Below, in pieces: positions 1 through 8,144 of a stretch of DNA of 16,979 nt. This stretch comes from CAYWXV01 sp964462535. GTDB lineage: Bacteria; Bacteroidota; Ignavibacteria; OLB7. The stretch covers positions 1-16,979 of the forward strand of contig CAYWXV010000055.1 of NCBI GenBank assembly GCA_964462535.1. The letters are read 5' to 3'. How positions within the stretch are numbered: position 1 is the first letter of the stretch; each line of letters starts with the position of its first letter. The position numbers and the translations under genes are program-made. The notes below the pieces were generated by a model that saw nothing but the letters and a program-made list of their open reading frames with translations, did not search any database and was not told the DNA's origin.

Positions 1-261
1 GCGTTGCGCTCCTCATCGCTCACTGCGGCGTACCTCCGGTACGCCTCATTCGCTCTTTGTCGCGCGCCTTGACCTCGCGCGATTTGAACAGCCTCACGAT
101 TCGAGAGTTACTCAACAGCCTGCTAGGAGGCCGTTGAAATAGGCGCGATCTCTGCGTTGCGCTCCTCATCGCTCACTGCGGCGTACCTCCGGTACGCCTC
201 ATTCGCTCTTTGTCGCGCGCCTTGACCTCGCGCGATTTGAACAGCCTCACGATTCGAGAGT
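1..261. repeat. Tandem dispersed-type repeat, 153-bp period (1.7 copies, cut by window edge)
   Basis: Bases 1-108 recur without a visible difference at 154-261, giving a 153-bp period; 109-153 is the rest of the first unit. The unit carries three inverted repeats: an 8-bp perfect palindrome GGCGTACC/GGTACGCC with a TCC loop (27-45 and again 180-198), TCGCGCG/CGCGCGA (60-66 and 76-82), and TCAACAGCC/GGCCGTTGA with one mismatch (112-120 and 129-137). There is no transposase here. The structure resembles intergenic palindromic repeats of the REP/MITE kind seen in many bacterial genomes. The minus-strand open frame across it is read as a by-product of the repeat, not a gene. Confidence 0.85.
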
Positions 262-269
262 CTGCCTGT

Positions 270-314
270 GGGCTGGGAACTCGGGGCTGGGGGCTGGGGA
301 TTCGGGTCCAGGGG
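270..314 (+). repeat. G-run-rich segment with GGGGCTG heptamers (potential G-quadruplex)
   Basis: Seven runs of three or more G lie within 45 bases: 270-272, 275-277, 283-286, 289-293, 296-299, 304-306 and 311-314, with spacers of 2-5 bases. The middle contains an imperfect tandem of GGGGCTG. This fits the usual G-quadruplex pattern on the plus strand. Because the neighbouring gene is on the minus strand, the G-rich strand is its transcription template just past the stop codon. Folding and any role in termination are inferences. Confidence 0.6.
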
Positions 315-338
315 TAGCCCGTCCAGCAACGGGCTGCC
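313..338 (-). terminator. Hairpin directly after the DUF5916 stop codon
   Basis: Bases 313-322 pair with 329-338 around a 6-base loop. The core is 7 perfect pairs (AGCCCGT/ACGGGCT), extended by one G-T and two G-C pairs. The hairpin begins one base after the TAG of the minus-strand gene. There is no T-tract after it in the direction of transcription, so it is at best an atypical intrinsic terminator; it may also simply protect the 3' end. Confidence 0.4.
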
Positions 339-339
339 T

Positions 340-2964
340 CTATGGATTGATCCAGAAGCTTGCCTTCAGCAGAAGAATGTTGTCGCTGTCGGCGGAGAGG
401 AGTGAGGAGAGGTCGCGGCCGACCGACATCGTGCCGGGGTCGTTGAAGTCGACGCGATTGTGTGTCCAGACCAGATAGAGTGTCGATCCGGGGCGATACT
501 CCCAGCGAAGTACCGCGGTGCCCCGGAGCGATTTGAAGTTGAAGTCGGGATCGGGGAATGCGATCGCCTCTGCAGGTCCTTCACCATCGGGGTCGGCGAT
601 GTAGAAGATTCCGTCGCGTGTGATCGTCGATCCCTGATCTCCATAGACGTTGAAGTCGTAGCTCTTCGGTCGCGCAAGCTCCTTGAACAACGTGAAGCGA
701 CCACTGGCCAGAAATGGCTGTGCGTAGATCTGGAGGCTCAGCTCCGGTGTGAAGGCCCAGTCGATGCGGACGTCGGCCGAGAGGGTGTTCTGTCTGAGAT
801 CGGAGAAGACGTACCGGGCGCCGAAGGTGTGCGTTGCCAGTGAATCGACGAACGTCCCGATGTACTGCGAGCGTGCGAAGTCACGATTGAAGTTCGGGCC
901 GACGCTCAACCGCAATTGATCGACCGGCCGCCAGACAATCCCGCCGCCGATGTAGACATTCCATATGTCATCGGGGCTGGTGCTTCCGCCGCCGTAGGTG
1001 TACCCTTGCACTGGAAGTCGCGAGTCGCTGTGTGCGGATGCATTGCCGAACCATCCCGACGGTCCATCGATCATGGGCCCACCTCTCGTACTCCGCGTAT
1101 CGTATGTCAGCGGCGTGTAGTCGATACTGACGTCGAATCCCCAGAAGTTCTCGAACTCTCCTTCGAAGCCGACTCCGAACGCAGCATTCAGCGGAATGCC
1201 GCCAAAGTTGTAGCTGCCGTATGCATGCCCGCTTACACCCTTCTGGCGGAAGATTCCATCGGGCTCGTACCAATTGTAGTCGAAGTCGACATGTCCGTTG
1301 ATGTAGTCGGCACGGCCGCTGAAGCCAAGATCATTCGCTTCGAAGCCGGGAGAAATCGCGCCGAGCGCAGTGCTGACATGGAGATTGCCGGAACGCTTTG
1401 CAAGGAGGATGCGTCCGGCCCAGCCGTCGAGCGACGTGGCCTCCGGATCAAGCTCCAGATGATCTGCGTCCGGTTGCTGGAAGTATCGCTGCGATGACCG
1501 TTGAAGACGTGTGATACGACTCTGCGATCCTGCTACATGACTGATCCCTCCCCAGCCAACCATTACCCATCCTCGCCGCTCATCCAGATAGTTCCAACCG
1601 TCGATACCAACTGTAAGGGCCGAGCTGTTGAGCGTACTCCGGAGATCGTCCGTATGGAGATCGCGCACCACGCCCGTTGCCAGCAGACCGAGCCCCTGCA
1701 GCCCACCGTTGAACTCCCCTCGCGTCCGGACAACGGAGTATGAGGCGAGGGGTTCGACTTCATCCTGAAAGCGAACGCCGGCGGAATCGACCTCTGCGAA
1801 TTCGCGGGCCGTCACGGCGGTCATAGCACCGATCGACCAACCGTCGGCGACGCGGCCGGTCAGTTTGCCTGCGCCAAGGATTGTCGTCCGATCGGGTATA
1901 TCGGTGAAGCCTGAGTGTGTCGGTCCGATCTGTGGTGGACGCCCAACGCGACGTGTGTAGAACCAGGTCGGATTAAACCAACCATACCCACCGCCGCTCC
2001 CGAACGAGAAGAGCCCGCTCCCCTCAACAAAGAAGGGGCGCTTTTCCTGATAAAAGGTCTCGAAGGCCGACAGGTTGACGCTCGCCGGATCGACCTCCAC
2101 CTGACCGAAGTCGGGATTGATGGTTGCGTCAAGGGTAAGGCTGGATCCGACGCCGAGACGGAGGTCGGCTCCGACATCGCTGAAAACATCGTTGCCGGTC
2201 ACAAACGGATCATCGGGTTGATGCTGCAGGAAGCGACTTCCGGCGACGACGTATGGAATGACTTCGATGCGACCCGGTGGTGTTATGCCCTGAAGTCCAC
2301 GCAGAGAAGCGAAGCGGGAGACGTAGCCCTCCTGATCGCGTGGCATCAGAGCGAAATGATCTTCCTCACCCTTGCGGAGGATTGTGCGCCGGGCGTTGAA
2401 GCCCCAGACGTGATCAGGCTTGTCATCGAAACGGAGCTGAGAGTAGGGGATGCGAAGTTCGACGGTCCATCCCTGATCGTCGATCGATGTCGCGCGATCC
2501 CAGATCGCGTCCCAGCTTGGATCGTTCTCCGTGTCGTTGAAGAGGATGCCGTCCTGAACTGCCCCCGCAGGGTTGACGGCGAAGTAGGCGCCGCTACGCC
2601 GATCCTGATATGCGTCGATGCCGATCCAGAACCAGTCGGTTTCGATCTCGGCATCGCGTCGACCGAAATTCGTTGCTATCCCGCCTGCCTCGGTGTCGTG
2701 CAGCCGAGCAGCGACGTAGAGGGCCTCGTCGTCGTAGGCGACCCAGATTTCCGTGCGCTCGGTTGCAGCCGCACCCGGCTGGGGCTCCAGCTGAAGGAAT
2801 TCACTCGCCCCGGGACGACGCCATGACGGCTCGTCCAATCGTCCGTCAATCGTGATCGTCCCGGATACGCGCGCCGCATCGATCGTTCGTTGCGCGTTGA
2901 GTGGAGCGACGATGAAGAGAAGGAGGAGTGTCGGCAGAAGGCAGAGCGTAAGTGAGCGTGACAT
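340..2964 (-). CDS. Exported CBM9-like / DUF5916 outer-membrane-type protein
   Basis: Predicted 874-residue cell-envelope protein. A signal peptide (about residues 1-24, ending PLNA-Q) is followed by a carbohydrate-binding-module-9-like domain (about 30-215, opening with the typical ITIDGRLDEPSW) and a long DUF5916 region (about 235-874) with the family-like stretches DATINPDFGQVE and EKRPFFVEGS. The C-terminal half alternates aromatic and polar residues and ends in a beta-strand-like LLKASFWINP, as in outer-membrane barrels. The ATG at 2964 is chosen because it begins exactly at the signal peptide; a GTG at 2991 would add nine residues before it. Members of this family are common in Bacteroidota and related phyla; their substrate is not established, and carbohydrate or peptide binding is only a guess. 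Transcribed divergently from the M16 genes and followed by a hairpin at 313-338. Confidence 0.88.
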   Translation of the reverse strand: MSRSLTLCLLPTLLLLFIVAPLNAQRTIDAARVSGTITIDGRLDEPSWRRPGASEFLQLEPQPGAAATERTEIWVAYDDEALYVAARLHDTEAGGIATNFGRRDAEIETDWFWIGIDAYQDRRSGAYFAVNPAGAVQDGILFNDTENDPSWDAIWDRATSIDDQGWTVELRIPYSQLRFDDKPDHVWGFNARRTILRKGEEDHFALMPRDQEGYVSRFASLRGLQGITPPGRIEVIPYVVAGSRFLQHQPDDPFVTGNDVFSDVGADLRLGVGSSLTLDATINPDFGQVEVDPASVNLSAFETFYQEKRPFFVEGSGLFSFGSGGGYGWFNPTWFYTRRVGRPPQIGPTHSGFTDIPDRTTILGAGKLTGRVADGWSIGAMTAVTAREFAEVDSAGVRFQDEVEPLASYSVVRTRGEFNGGLQGLGLLATGVVRDLHTDDLRSTLNSSALTVGIDGWNYLDERRGWVMVGWGGISHVAGSQSRITRLQRSSQRYFQQPDADHLELDPEATSLDGWAGRILLAKRSGNLHVSTALGAISPGFEANDLGFSGRADYINGHVDFDYNWYEPDGIFRQKGVSGHAYGSYNFGGIPLNAAFGVGFEGEFENFWGFDVSIDYTPLTYDTRSTRGGPMIDGPSGWFGNASAHSDSRLPVQGYTYGGGSTSPDDIWNVYIGGGIVWRPVDQLRLSVGPNFNRDFARSQYIGTFVDSLATHTFGARYVFSDLRQNTLSADVRIDWAFTPELSLQIYAQPFLASGRFTLFKELARPKSYDFNVYGDQGSTITRDGIFYIADPDGEGPAEAIAFPDPDFNFKSLRGTAVLRWEYRPGSTLYLVWTHNRVDFNDPGTMSVGRDLSSLLSADSDNILLLKASFWINP

Positions 2965-3198
2965 ACAGCCTTGCGGCGCAGCAGTGAGCACTGGAGCTGC
3001 GCATGAATTGGTCTGGCGTGAGAGGATTCCCCGGAGCGGCAGGGAGTGAAAGAGGAGAGGGAGACGCGGAAGATCCCAAGATGTTCCACAGGGATCCCGG
3101 TTACAATGAAATGCTCGGGACGTCGTTGCAAAGCACTATCGGGCCTACCGGGGGGATACGTATATTCTGCCCCTTCACAACCATTGAAACGTATATCC
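2965..3198. promoter_or_regulatory. Divergent intergenic region between DUF5916 and M16 genes
   Basis: These 234 bases must hold the promoters of two diverging transcription units. The octamer ACGTATAT occurs twice, at 3158-3165 and 3189-3196, the second ending two bases before the M16 start codon. The first overlaps a TATATT (3161-3166) that could be a -10 box, but no convincing -35 lies 16-18 bases upstream. There is no obvious Shine-Dalgarno before 3199. Promoter assignment is weak. Confidence 0.3.
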
Positions 3199-4593
3199 AT
3201 GAATCACATGTTTCGACGGCTTCCAATGATGGTCCTGGCCGTCTGCTTCGTTGCGTTCTCCCCTACACTATTGAAAGCCCAGCCGGGGGGCGTACGAGCG
3301 CCGGAAAAGGAATTCGCCCGCTTCACACTCCCGAATGGATTGGAGGTCATGGCGGTCGAGAATCGTTTCGTCCCGATTGTCACCATCGAGCTTGCCGTCC
3401 GCAACGGTTCATTCACGGAGGGTCCTGAATTTGCCGGGCTGTCGCATCTCTATGAACACATGTTCTTCAAGGCGAACAGCAGCTACAAATCGTCCGAGGA
3501 TTTTATCTCACGTCTGGGTGCCCTTGGCATCCTCTACAATGCAACCACCCGCGAGGAGGTCGTCAACTACTACTTCACTCTCCCGGTCAGGAATCTGGAG
3601 AAGGGAGTAGAGGTGATGTCGGATGCGGTACAGTTTCCGCATTTCGACGCCGAGGAACTGGAGCGGGAGAGAGAGGTTGTTCTGGGAGAATTCGATCGGC
3701 AGGAATCGTCGCCACTCTTTGCGTTCAACAGAGCGATGGACTCGCTTACATGGGGTGAACAGGTCGTACGGAAGCAACCGATCGGTCAGCGCCCCGTGAT
3801 CCAGACCGCGACCCCCCAGAAGATGCGGACGATTCAGAAGAGATACTACATCCCCAACAACTCGCTTCTGATCATCGCAGGTGACGTTGATTCAGCGACC
3901 GTCTACCGGTTGGCAAGGAAGTACTTCAGCGACTGGAAGCCCGGTCCCGATCCCTTCAAGGAGAACGCCCCACCCCTCGCGAAGCCATTGGAGAAGAATC
4001 GATTCGTGCAGGTACCGACCCAGATCAATCTGGCCGTGATCGAATATCGGTGGCACGGTCCTTCGGTGGGAGTGGACAACGCGGCGACATATGCCTCCGA
4101 TGTCTTCATTTATATCCTGACGCAATCGCAAAGTCGATTCCAGAGAAAGCTTGTGGAGAGCGGGCTCTGCGACGGCGCCGGCTTCAATTACTACACGCAG
4201 CGTTATGTGGGGCCGATCTCGTTGCAGGTCTCCTGCAAGCCGGAGAACATACGCCGCGCCCTCGATGCCGTCTGGACCGAGATCCAGGCTTTCGACTCCC
4301 CCGACTACTTCACCGACGAAGAACTCGAGACCTCGAAGCAGGCCCTCCGAATGCGGGCGCTATACGAAAGTGAGGAGACCTCGGAATGGGTGCATACGCC
4401 GGCATTCTGGTGGAGCACAACGGGGCTTGACTACTACACAGGGTATATCGACAATCTTGCGAAGGTGACGCGCGCTGATATTCAGCGGGTGATCCGCACG
4501 TACATGAAAGGAAAGAATTACGTCCTTGGGATCGCGTCGAATCAGCAGGCGCTAAGACAGGCGAATCTGACGGCACAGGAGGTGCTGCGATGA
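3199..4593 (+). CDS. Exported M16 family zinc metallopeptidase (active subunit)
   Basis: Predicted 464-residue pitrilysin/insulinase-type peptidase. The inverted zinc motif HLYEH is at residues 83-87 and the third zinc ligand is the Glu of VVLGEFDR at 164, 77 residues on, the spacing expected for M16. N-terminal and inactive C-terminal M16 halves are both visible (about 38-190 and 195-440). Residues 1-28 form a signal peptide (ending LLKAQ), so it should act outside the cytoplasm. The start at 3199 is chosen because it begins the signal peptide; the frame is open back to 3046, but those extra 51 residues look unlike protein. ATG at 3208 is a possible alternative. It overlaps the next gene by ATGA. 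Small bacterial M16 proteins often pair with an inactive homologue, which is what follows. The substrate cannot be read from sequence. Confidence 0.92.
   Translation: MNHMFRRLPMMVLAVCFVAFSPTLLKAQPGGVRAPEKEFARFTLPNGLEVMAVENRFVPIVTIELAVRNGSFTEGPEFAGLSHLYEHMFFKANSSYKSSEDFISRLGALGILYNATTREEVVNYYFTLPVRNLEKGVEVMSDAVQFPHFDAEELEREREVVLGEFDRQESSPLFAFNRAMDSLTWGEQVVRKQPIGQRPVIQTATPQKMRTIQKRYYIPNNSLLIIAGDVDSATVYRLARKYFSDWKPGPDPFKENAPPLAKPLEKNRFVQVPTQINLAVIEYRWHGPSVGVDNAATYASDVFIYILTQSQSRFQRKLVESGLCDGAGFNYYTQRYVGPISLQVSCKPENIRRALDAVWTEIQAFDSPDYFTDEELETSKQALRMRALYESEETSEWVHTPAFWWSTTGLDYYTGYIDNLAKVTRADIQRVIRTYMKGKNYVLGIASNQQALRQANLTAQEVLR
4577..4582 (+). promoter_or_regulatory. Perfect Shine-Dalgarno AGGAGG for the second M16 gene
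   Basis: AGGAGG lies inside the end of the upstream M16 gene, 7 bases before ATG 4590. It favours 4590 over the in-frame ATG at 4620 as the start and, with the ATGA overlap, indicates translational coupling of the two subunits. Confidence 0.75.
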
Positions 4594-6002
4594 GCAATCA
4601 CACCTTCAATAACGAACGGATGAATATCGTGCGCCGAACTTTTCTGGTTCTGATTGGAATAATAATAGCTGCCCCGGTTCTTCGCGCAGGTCCTGGTATC
4701 GAAATACCCGATAATGTTCGGCAGTTCACGGTCGACGGAATAACCGTGTTGACGCGGCCGAGCGGTCCGGCGAACCATGTGGTCTATGCCAAGATCTACA
4801 TACGGGGGGGCATCACCGCACTGCGTGACAATCAATCCCCGGCCATCGAAGATCTGACACTCAGCGTGCCGATCGCCAGCGGTCCTCTTGGAACCGATCG
4901 TGCCGCCCACCAGCGCGAAATGGAGAGGACGGCAATCGGTATCAGCGCGTCGACCGAACGTGATTATTCGGTGCTGAACCTCCGTTGCGTCAATGAAATG
5001 TTCCCACGCGCCTGGGAGATCTTTACAGGAATTGTTCTTCGCCCGCAATACGATCAGCTCGAGTTCCGCAACGCGAGAGATCAAATGTTGAGCCTTATCC
5101 GGAACAGATATATCAATCCGGAATCGTATGCAACATATCTGGCAGACAGTGTCTTCTTTGCCGGTCATCCGTACGGGCGATTCGCACAGGAGTCCGATCT
5201 GGCAGCTATTACGGTGGATCTTCTTCAGGCTCATCAGCGCGAGCTCTTCGTGAAGTCACGAATCTTCCTCGTCGTTGTCGGAAATGTCGATTCGGTTCAG
5301 CTTCGCTCGATGATTTCATCCACGCTTGGCAAGCTGCCGACCGGGAGCTACCGGCAGGCGATCATACCGACTCCGCGCAATGCCCGTGTTCAGCAGTTCC
5401 TGGTCCGCAAGCCATTCGGCGATCAGCGGGCCGTCACCAACTACATCGTGGCCCGCTATCTGGCACCCGGTGTCAACGATTCCCTCTACTATCCATTCAT
5501 GCGTCTGACGAGCTTCCTCTCGGGATCTCTGTTCCGTGAGGTCCGTGTTCAGCGGAACCTCAGTTATGCTCCCGAAGCCGATGCCCGGTTCAACGATGTC
5601 TCGTATGGAGAGATTACCATTTCGACGACGTTGCCCGACTCTGCATGGAGGGTGGCGAAAGGAGAGGTGGTCGACTTCTTCAGGAATTACATCATCGGTG
5701 AGGAGTCAATCAAGTCAGGACTCGCTGGATGGATCACCAGCTACTATATGCGTGAGCAGACGAACGAGTCGCAGGCAAGCAAGCTTGGTGAAGCGTACCT
5801 CTACACAGGCGACTGGCGGATGGCATTCGGTCTGGTCGATGGCATCAGCAGCGTCACGCCGTCGCAGATGAACCGGGCAGCCCTGCGGTATCTGCGGAAC
5901 ATGACGATCGTCATCGTTGGCGACCCCTCGTCGGTGACACCTTCGGAATACGTGGCCGACATTCGCAACGACGAATCGGCCAAGGACGAATGGGAGAAAT
6001 AA
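4590..6002 (+). CDS. M16 family protein lacking the zinc motif (non-catalytic partner)
   Basis: Predicted 470-residue M16-fold protein. Where the partner has HLYEH, this protein has PAIED (84-88): both His ligands are lost and only the Glu remains, so it should not bind catalytic zinc. The rest retains M16 character, including a C-terminal half with the R/Y-rich substrate-loop region (RNLSYAPEADARF, about 325-337). A hydrophobic N-terminus (about 17-32) suggests export. The start at 4590 follows AGGAGG and overlaps the previous stop. Known parallels are active/inactive M16 heterodimers such as mitochondrial processing peptidase and two-subunit bacterial M16 enzymes. Inferred role: forming the closed chamber and binding substrate for the preceding peptidase. 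Confidence 0.88.
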   Translation: MSNHTFNNERMNIVRRTFLVLIGIIIAAPVLRAGPGIEIPDNVRQFTVDGITVLTRPSGPANHVVYAKIYIRGGITALRDNQSPAIEDLTLSVPIASGPLGTDRAAHQREMERTAIGISASTERDYSVLNLRCVNEMFPRAWEIFTGIVLRPQYDQLEFRNARDQMLSLIRNRYINPESYATYLADSVFFAGHPYGRFAQESDLAAITVDLLQAHQRELFVKSRIFLVVVGNVDSVQLRSMISSTLGKLPTGSYRQAIIPTPRNARVQQFLVRKPFGDQRAVTNYIVARYLAPGVNDSLYYPFMRLTSFLSGSLFREVRVQRNLSYAPEADARFNDVSYGEITISTTLPDSAWRVAKGEVVDFFRNYIIGEESIKSGLAGWITSYYMREQTNESQASKLGEAYLYTGDWRMAFGLVDGISSVTPSQMNRAALRYLRNMTIVIVGDPSSVTPSEYVADIRNDESAKDEWEK

Positions 6003-6019
6003 TCTGAGGAGTCGGAGTC

Positions 6020-6820
6020 ATGAAGAAGCTTGTTCTAATCATGGCGGTGATGGCCGTCGTCGGGCTTGGCCTCATCGGTTATCTCGTCTTCAAAGGGATT
6101 TCGGGAATCGGTGCCGGCTGCATCGAAACGGCCGATCATTTCATGGTCGCCGCTCGTGACGGCAAATACGCCGATGCGATGACCTTCCTTTCCGAGACCT
6201 ATCGTTCTGCCAGCTCCGAGTCCGACGTCCGTCAGTTCATGACCGCGTCGCTGCTGGACAAGTACAGCGACGCCAGCTGGACGTCACGGAGAGTGCAGAA
6301 CAATCGTGGCTGGCTGGATGGAACCGTGGAGACCGCAACGGGGGGGAAGGTGCCGGTGAAGATGGAGTTCATCAACGAGGCCACGGGATGGAAGATCGTA
6401 TCGATCATGACGCCGAACGGGACATCTCCACCAGGGGGTTCGCTAGCCGGACAGGCAATCCCCGCGACGGATAAACAGGTTGAGCTTGTGCGGCGCTCCT
6501 TCCGCGACTTCGGTGCGGCACTCAAGCAGAAAACGCTCAGTAGTTTTCATTCCACCTTATCGAAGCCGTTTGCCGAGCAATACCCGGTTGAAAAACTCGA
6601 CTCGGTCTACGCCCCCTTCTTCGGTGTGGACGTCGATTGGACCGTACTCGACACCATCGAGCCCACGTTTACATCGGCTGCTTCGATTGACACCGACGGT
6701 GTTCTCCTGCTGGAAGGGATCTTCCCGACGACACCCGACAAGGTGACGTTCCGGCAGAAGTACATCCGCGAAGGGGGGGAATGGAAACTGCTCGGGTTCA
6801 ACGTGAACATCGGACAGTGA
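6020..6820 (+). CDS. Membrane-anchored protein with two NTF2-like halves
   Basis: Predicted 266-residue protein of unknown function. A single transmembrane helix or uncleaved signal (about 4-25) is followed by two similar halves, about 33-135 and 155-266. Each opens with a helix carrying an aromatic/Ala pattern (ETADHFMVAARDGKYADAM; VRRSFRDFGAALKQKTLSSF) and ends in strands with W-K (GWKIVSI; GEWKLLGF). That layout fits the NTF2/DUF4864/DUF4878-like cone fold, duplicated. The family call is by pattern only. It begins 17 bases after the M16 partner's stop, with GAGG upstream, so it is probably in the same transcript and may assist the exported peptidase or its substrate. Confidence 0.65.
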   Translation: MKKLVLIMAVMAVVGLGLIGYLVFKGISGIGAGCIETADHFMVAARDGKYADAMTFLSETYRSASSESDVRQFMTASLLDKYSDASWTSRRVQNNRGWLDGTVETATGGKVPVKMEFINEATGWKIVSIMTPNGTSPPGGSLAGQAIPATDKQVELVRRSFRDFGAALKQKTLSSFHSTLSKPFAEQYPVEKLDSVYAPFFGVDVDWTVLDTIEPTFTSAASIDTDGVLLLEGIFPTTPDKVTFRQKYIREGGEWKLLGFNVNIGQ

Positions 6821-6898
6821 CGCCGGTCATAGGCTGATCGCGCAGGCGTTAGTAACATGTCTCCGTACGGTTGATGCACAATCACAACGGAGATCGAA

Positions 6899-7492
6899 AT
6901 GAACATCACGACAGTCATTGCAATCGCCGGGTGCTGTGCACTCGGCGTTGCTGTTAATACCGGATGCGGTGGAAGCGGCGAGAAGGAGAAGACCGAAGGA
7001 GCGAGCGTCGCGTCCGACAGTGCTGTCCAGGCAGCCGCACCAGCTCCCTCCACGAATGCAACCGAGGAAGGCGCGCGTGCGGTGCTGGCCCCCTTCCTAT
7101 TGCCGGGGGCTGACCACGCAGCTCTCAGCGCCACGCTCCGTCCCGCCCCGCAGGACTACACCACGCTCTTTACCGATGACTTCGCTCAGAAAGCGCAAGA
7201 GATGTACGATCCCGTATGGGAATCGGGCGAGCTGGTCATTGCGCCGAAGGAAGGCCAGACGGAGCTGATCCTTCATGGCGCGACAACAGAAGAGTTGAAG
7301 GGGTGGACGGGGAGCGCGAGTGAGTTTCCGGAAGGATACAAGGAGGTCGCGCAGAAGATGAAGGATGGGTTGACAATCTATCGCTTCACATTCGTCACCC
7401 CCGGTGACGAACTCGGAATGGCCTTCGATGGTCTCGTCTACGTCAATGGACACTGGGTTATCGTTCCCAAACCATGGAGAGTAGAATCATGA
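6899..7492 (+). CDS. Putative lipoprotein of unknown function
   Basis: Predicted 197-residue exported protein. A hydrophobic N-terminus (about 4-20) leads to Cys23 in NTGCGG, followed by a charged, low-complexity linker rich in E, K, S, A and P (about 24-60) typical of lipoproteins. The residue at -3 from Cys is Asn, which is not a canonical lipobox, so lipidation is uncertain. The remainder (about 60-197) is a mixed alpha/beta domain ending GLVYVNGHWVIVPKPWR, reminiscent of the closing strands of NTF2-like or DUF-type lipoproteins; I do not recognise the family. GGAG lies 9 bases before the ATG. Its TGA overlaps the dps start (ATGA), so the two are likely co-translated. Confidence 0.7.
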   Translation: MNITTVIAIAGCCALGVAVNTGCGGSGEKEKTEGASVASDSAVQAAAPAPSTNATEEGARAVLAPFLLPGADHAALSATLRPAPQDYTTLFTDDFAQKAQEMYDPVWESGELVIAPKEGQTELILHGATTEELKGWTGSASEFPEGYKEVAQKMKDGLTIYRFTFVTPGDELGMAFDGLVYVNGHWVIVPKPWRVES

Positions 7493-8061
7493 AGATGAAG
7501 ACCGAGGACATGCTTGCCGATGCACGTCCGAAATACACACACCAGGAATTGGCCGTCCAACCGTTCGGCCATGTCGCACTACCGCCAATCGCACTCGGCA
7601 TCTCCTCCTGCAAGCGATCGGTGACGAATCTCAATCAGCTGCTTGCCGACTCGATGGCCCTGAGAGATCTCTACAAGAAACATCACTGGCAGGTCTCGGG
7701 TCCGACGTTTCAGCAGCTCCATGAGCTTTTCGACGCACACTACAACCAGCAGGTGGAGGCGATCGACCTTCTTGCGGAGCGGATCCAGATGCTTGGGGGT
7801 GTTTCGATTGCCATGCCGCACGAAGTAGCGGAGATGACGATCGTCCCACGCGCTCCGAAAGGACGTGAATCAGCGAGTGATCAGTTGACGCGACTGATAG
7901 AAGCGCATACGTTCATTCTGAAGGAGGCCCGGACGATGGCACGTCAGGCTGCCGAAGATCACGACGACGGCACGAACGACATGATCGTCGGTGATATCAT
8001 TCGCCTGCACGAAAAGCAGGTCTGGTTTCTGACACAACATCTGGTGGTGAGCGGGGAGTAG
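7489..8061 (+). CDS. dps: Dps-family ferritin-like DNA-protection protein
   Basis: Predicted 190-residue Dps protein (mini-ferritin). Ferroxidase ligands are all visible with E. coli-like spacing: His66 (KKHHWQVSG), His78 (QLHEL), Asp93 and Glu97 (AIDLLAER). Dps assembles as a dodecamer that oxidises Fe(II) with peroxide and stores iron, protecting DNA in stress. The N-terminus (about 1-45) is longer than the core needs and has a few Lys/Arg; N-terminal tails bind DNA in some Dps proteins, but that is not shown here. The start at 7489 overlaps the previous stop and has GGAGA 8 bases upstream; ATG 7495 is also possible, and the upstream ATG at 7474 lies inside the lipoprotein gene. Why it is coupled to a lipoprotein gene is unclear. 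Confidence 0.93.
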   Translation: MKMKTEDMLADARPKYTHQELAVQPFGHVALPPIALGISSCKRSVTNLNQLLADSMALRDLYKKHHWQVSGPTFQQLHELFDAHYNQQVEAIDLLAERIQMLGGVSIAMPHEVAEMTIVPRAPKGRESASDQLTRLIEAHTFILKEARTMARQAAEDHDDGTNDMIVGDIIRLHEKQVWFLTQHLVVSGE

Positions 8062-8144
8062 AGAGCAGGGAGGGGGTAGCATTGGGGGTCGACGTCTATC
8101 CTGGAGCGCCGGACCACGAACCTTGAAACAGCAAGCACACACAT

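Noticed and set aside
1..261. Insertion sequence end or transposon
   Set aside because: No transposase, target duplication or terminal inverted repeats bounding a coding unit are visible; only a structured tandem repeat is supported.
123..329. 68-codon minus-strand open frame across the terminal repeat
   Set aside because: It lies wholly on the 153-bp repeat and the G-run block, with low-complexity composition at its N-terminus. The same frame recurs with the repeat, so it is explained by the repeat rather than by selection for a protein.
1915..2826. 303-codon plus-strand open frame opposite the DUF5916 gene
   Set aside because: It is an antisense shadow of a gene with clear family motifs; its product shows no recognisable domain and has no ribosome site.
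3046..3198. Extended 51-residue N-terminus for the M16 peptidase
   Set aside because: The open frame extends there, but the residues are unlike a leader, and a good signal peptide begins at 3199.
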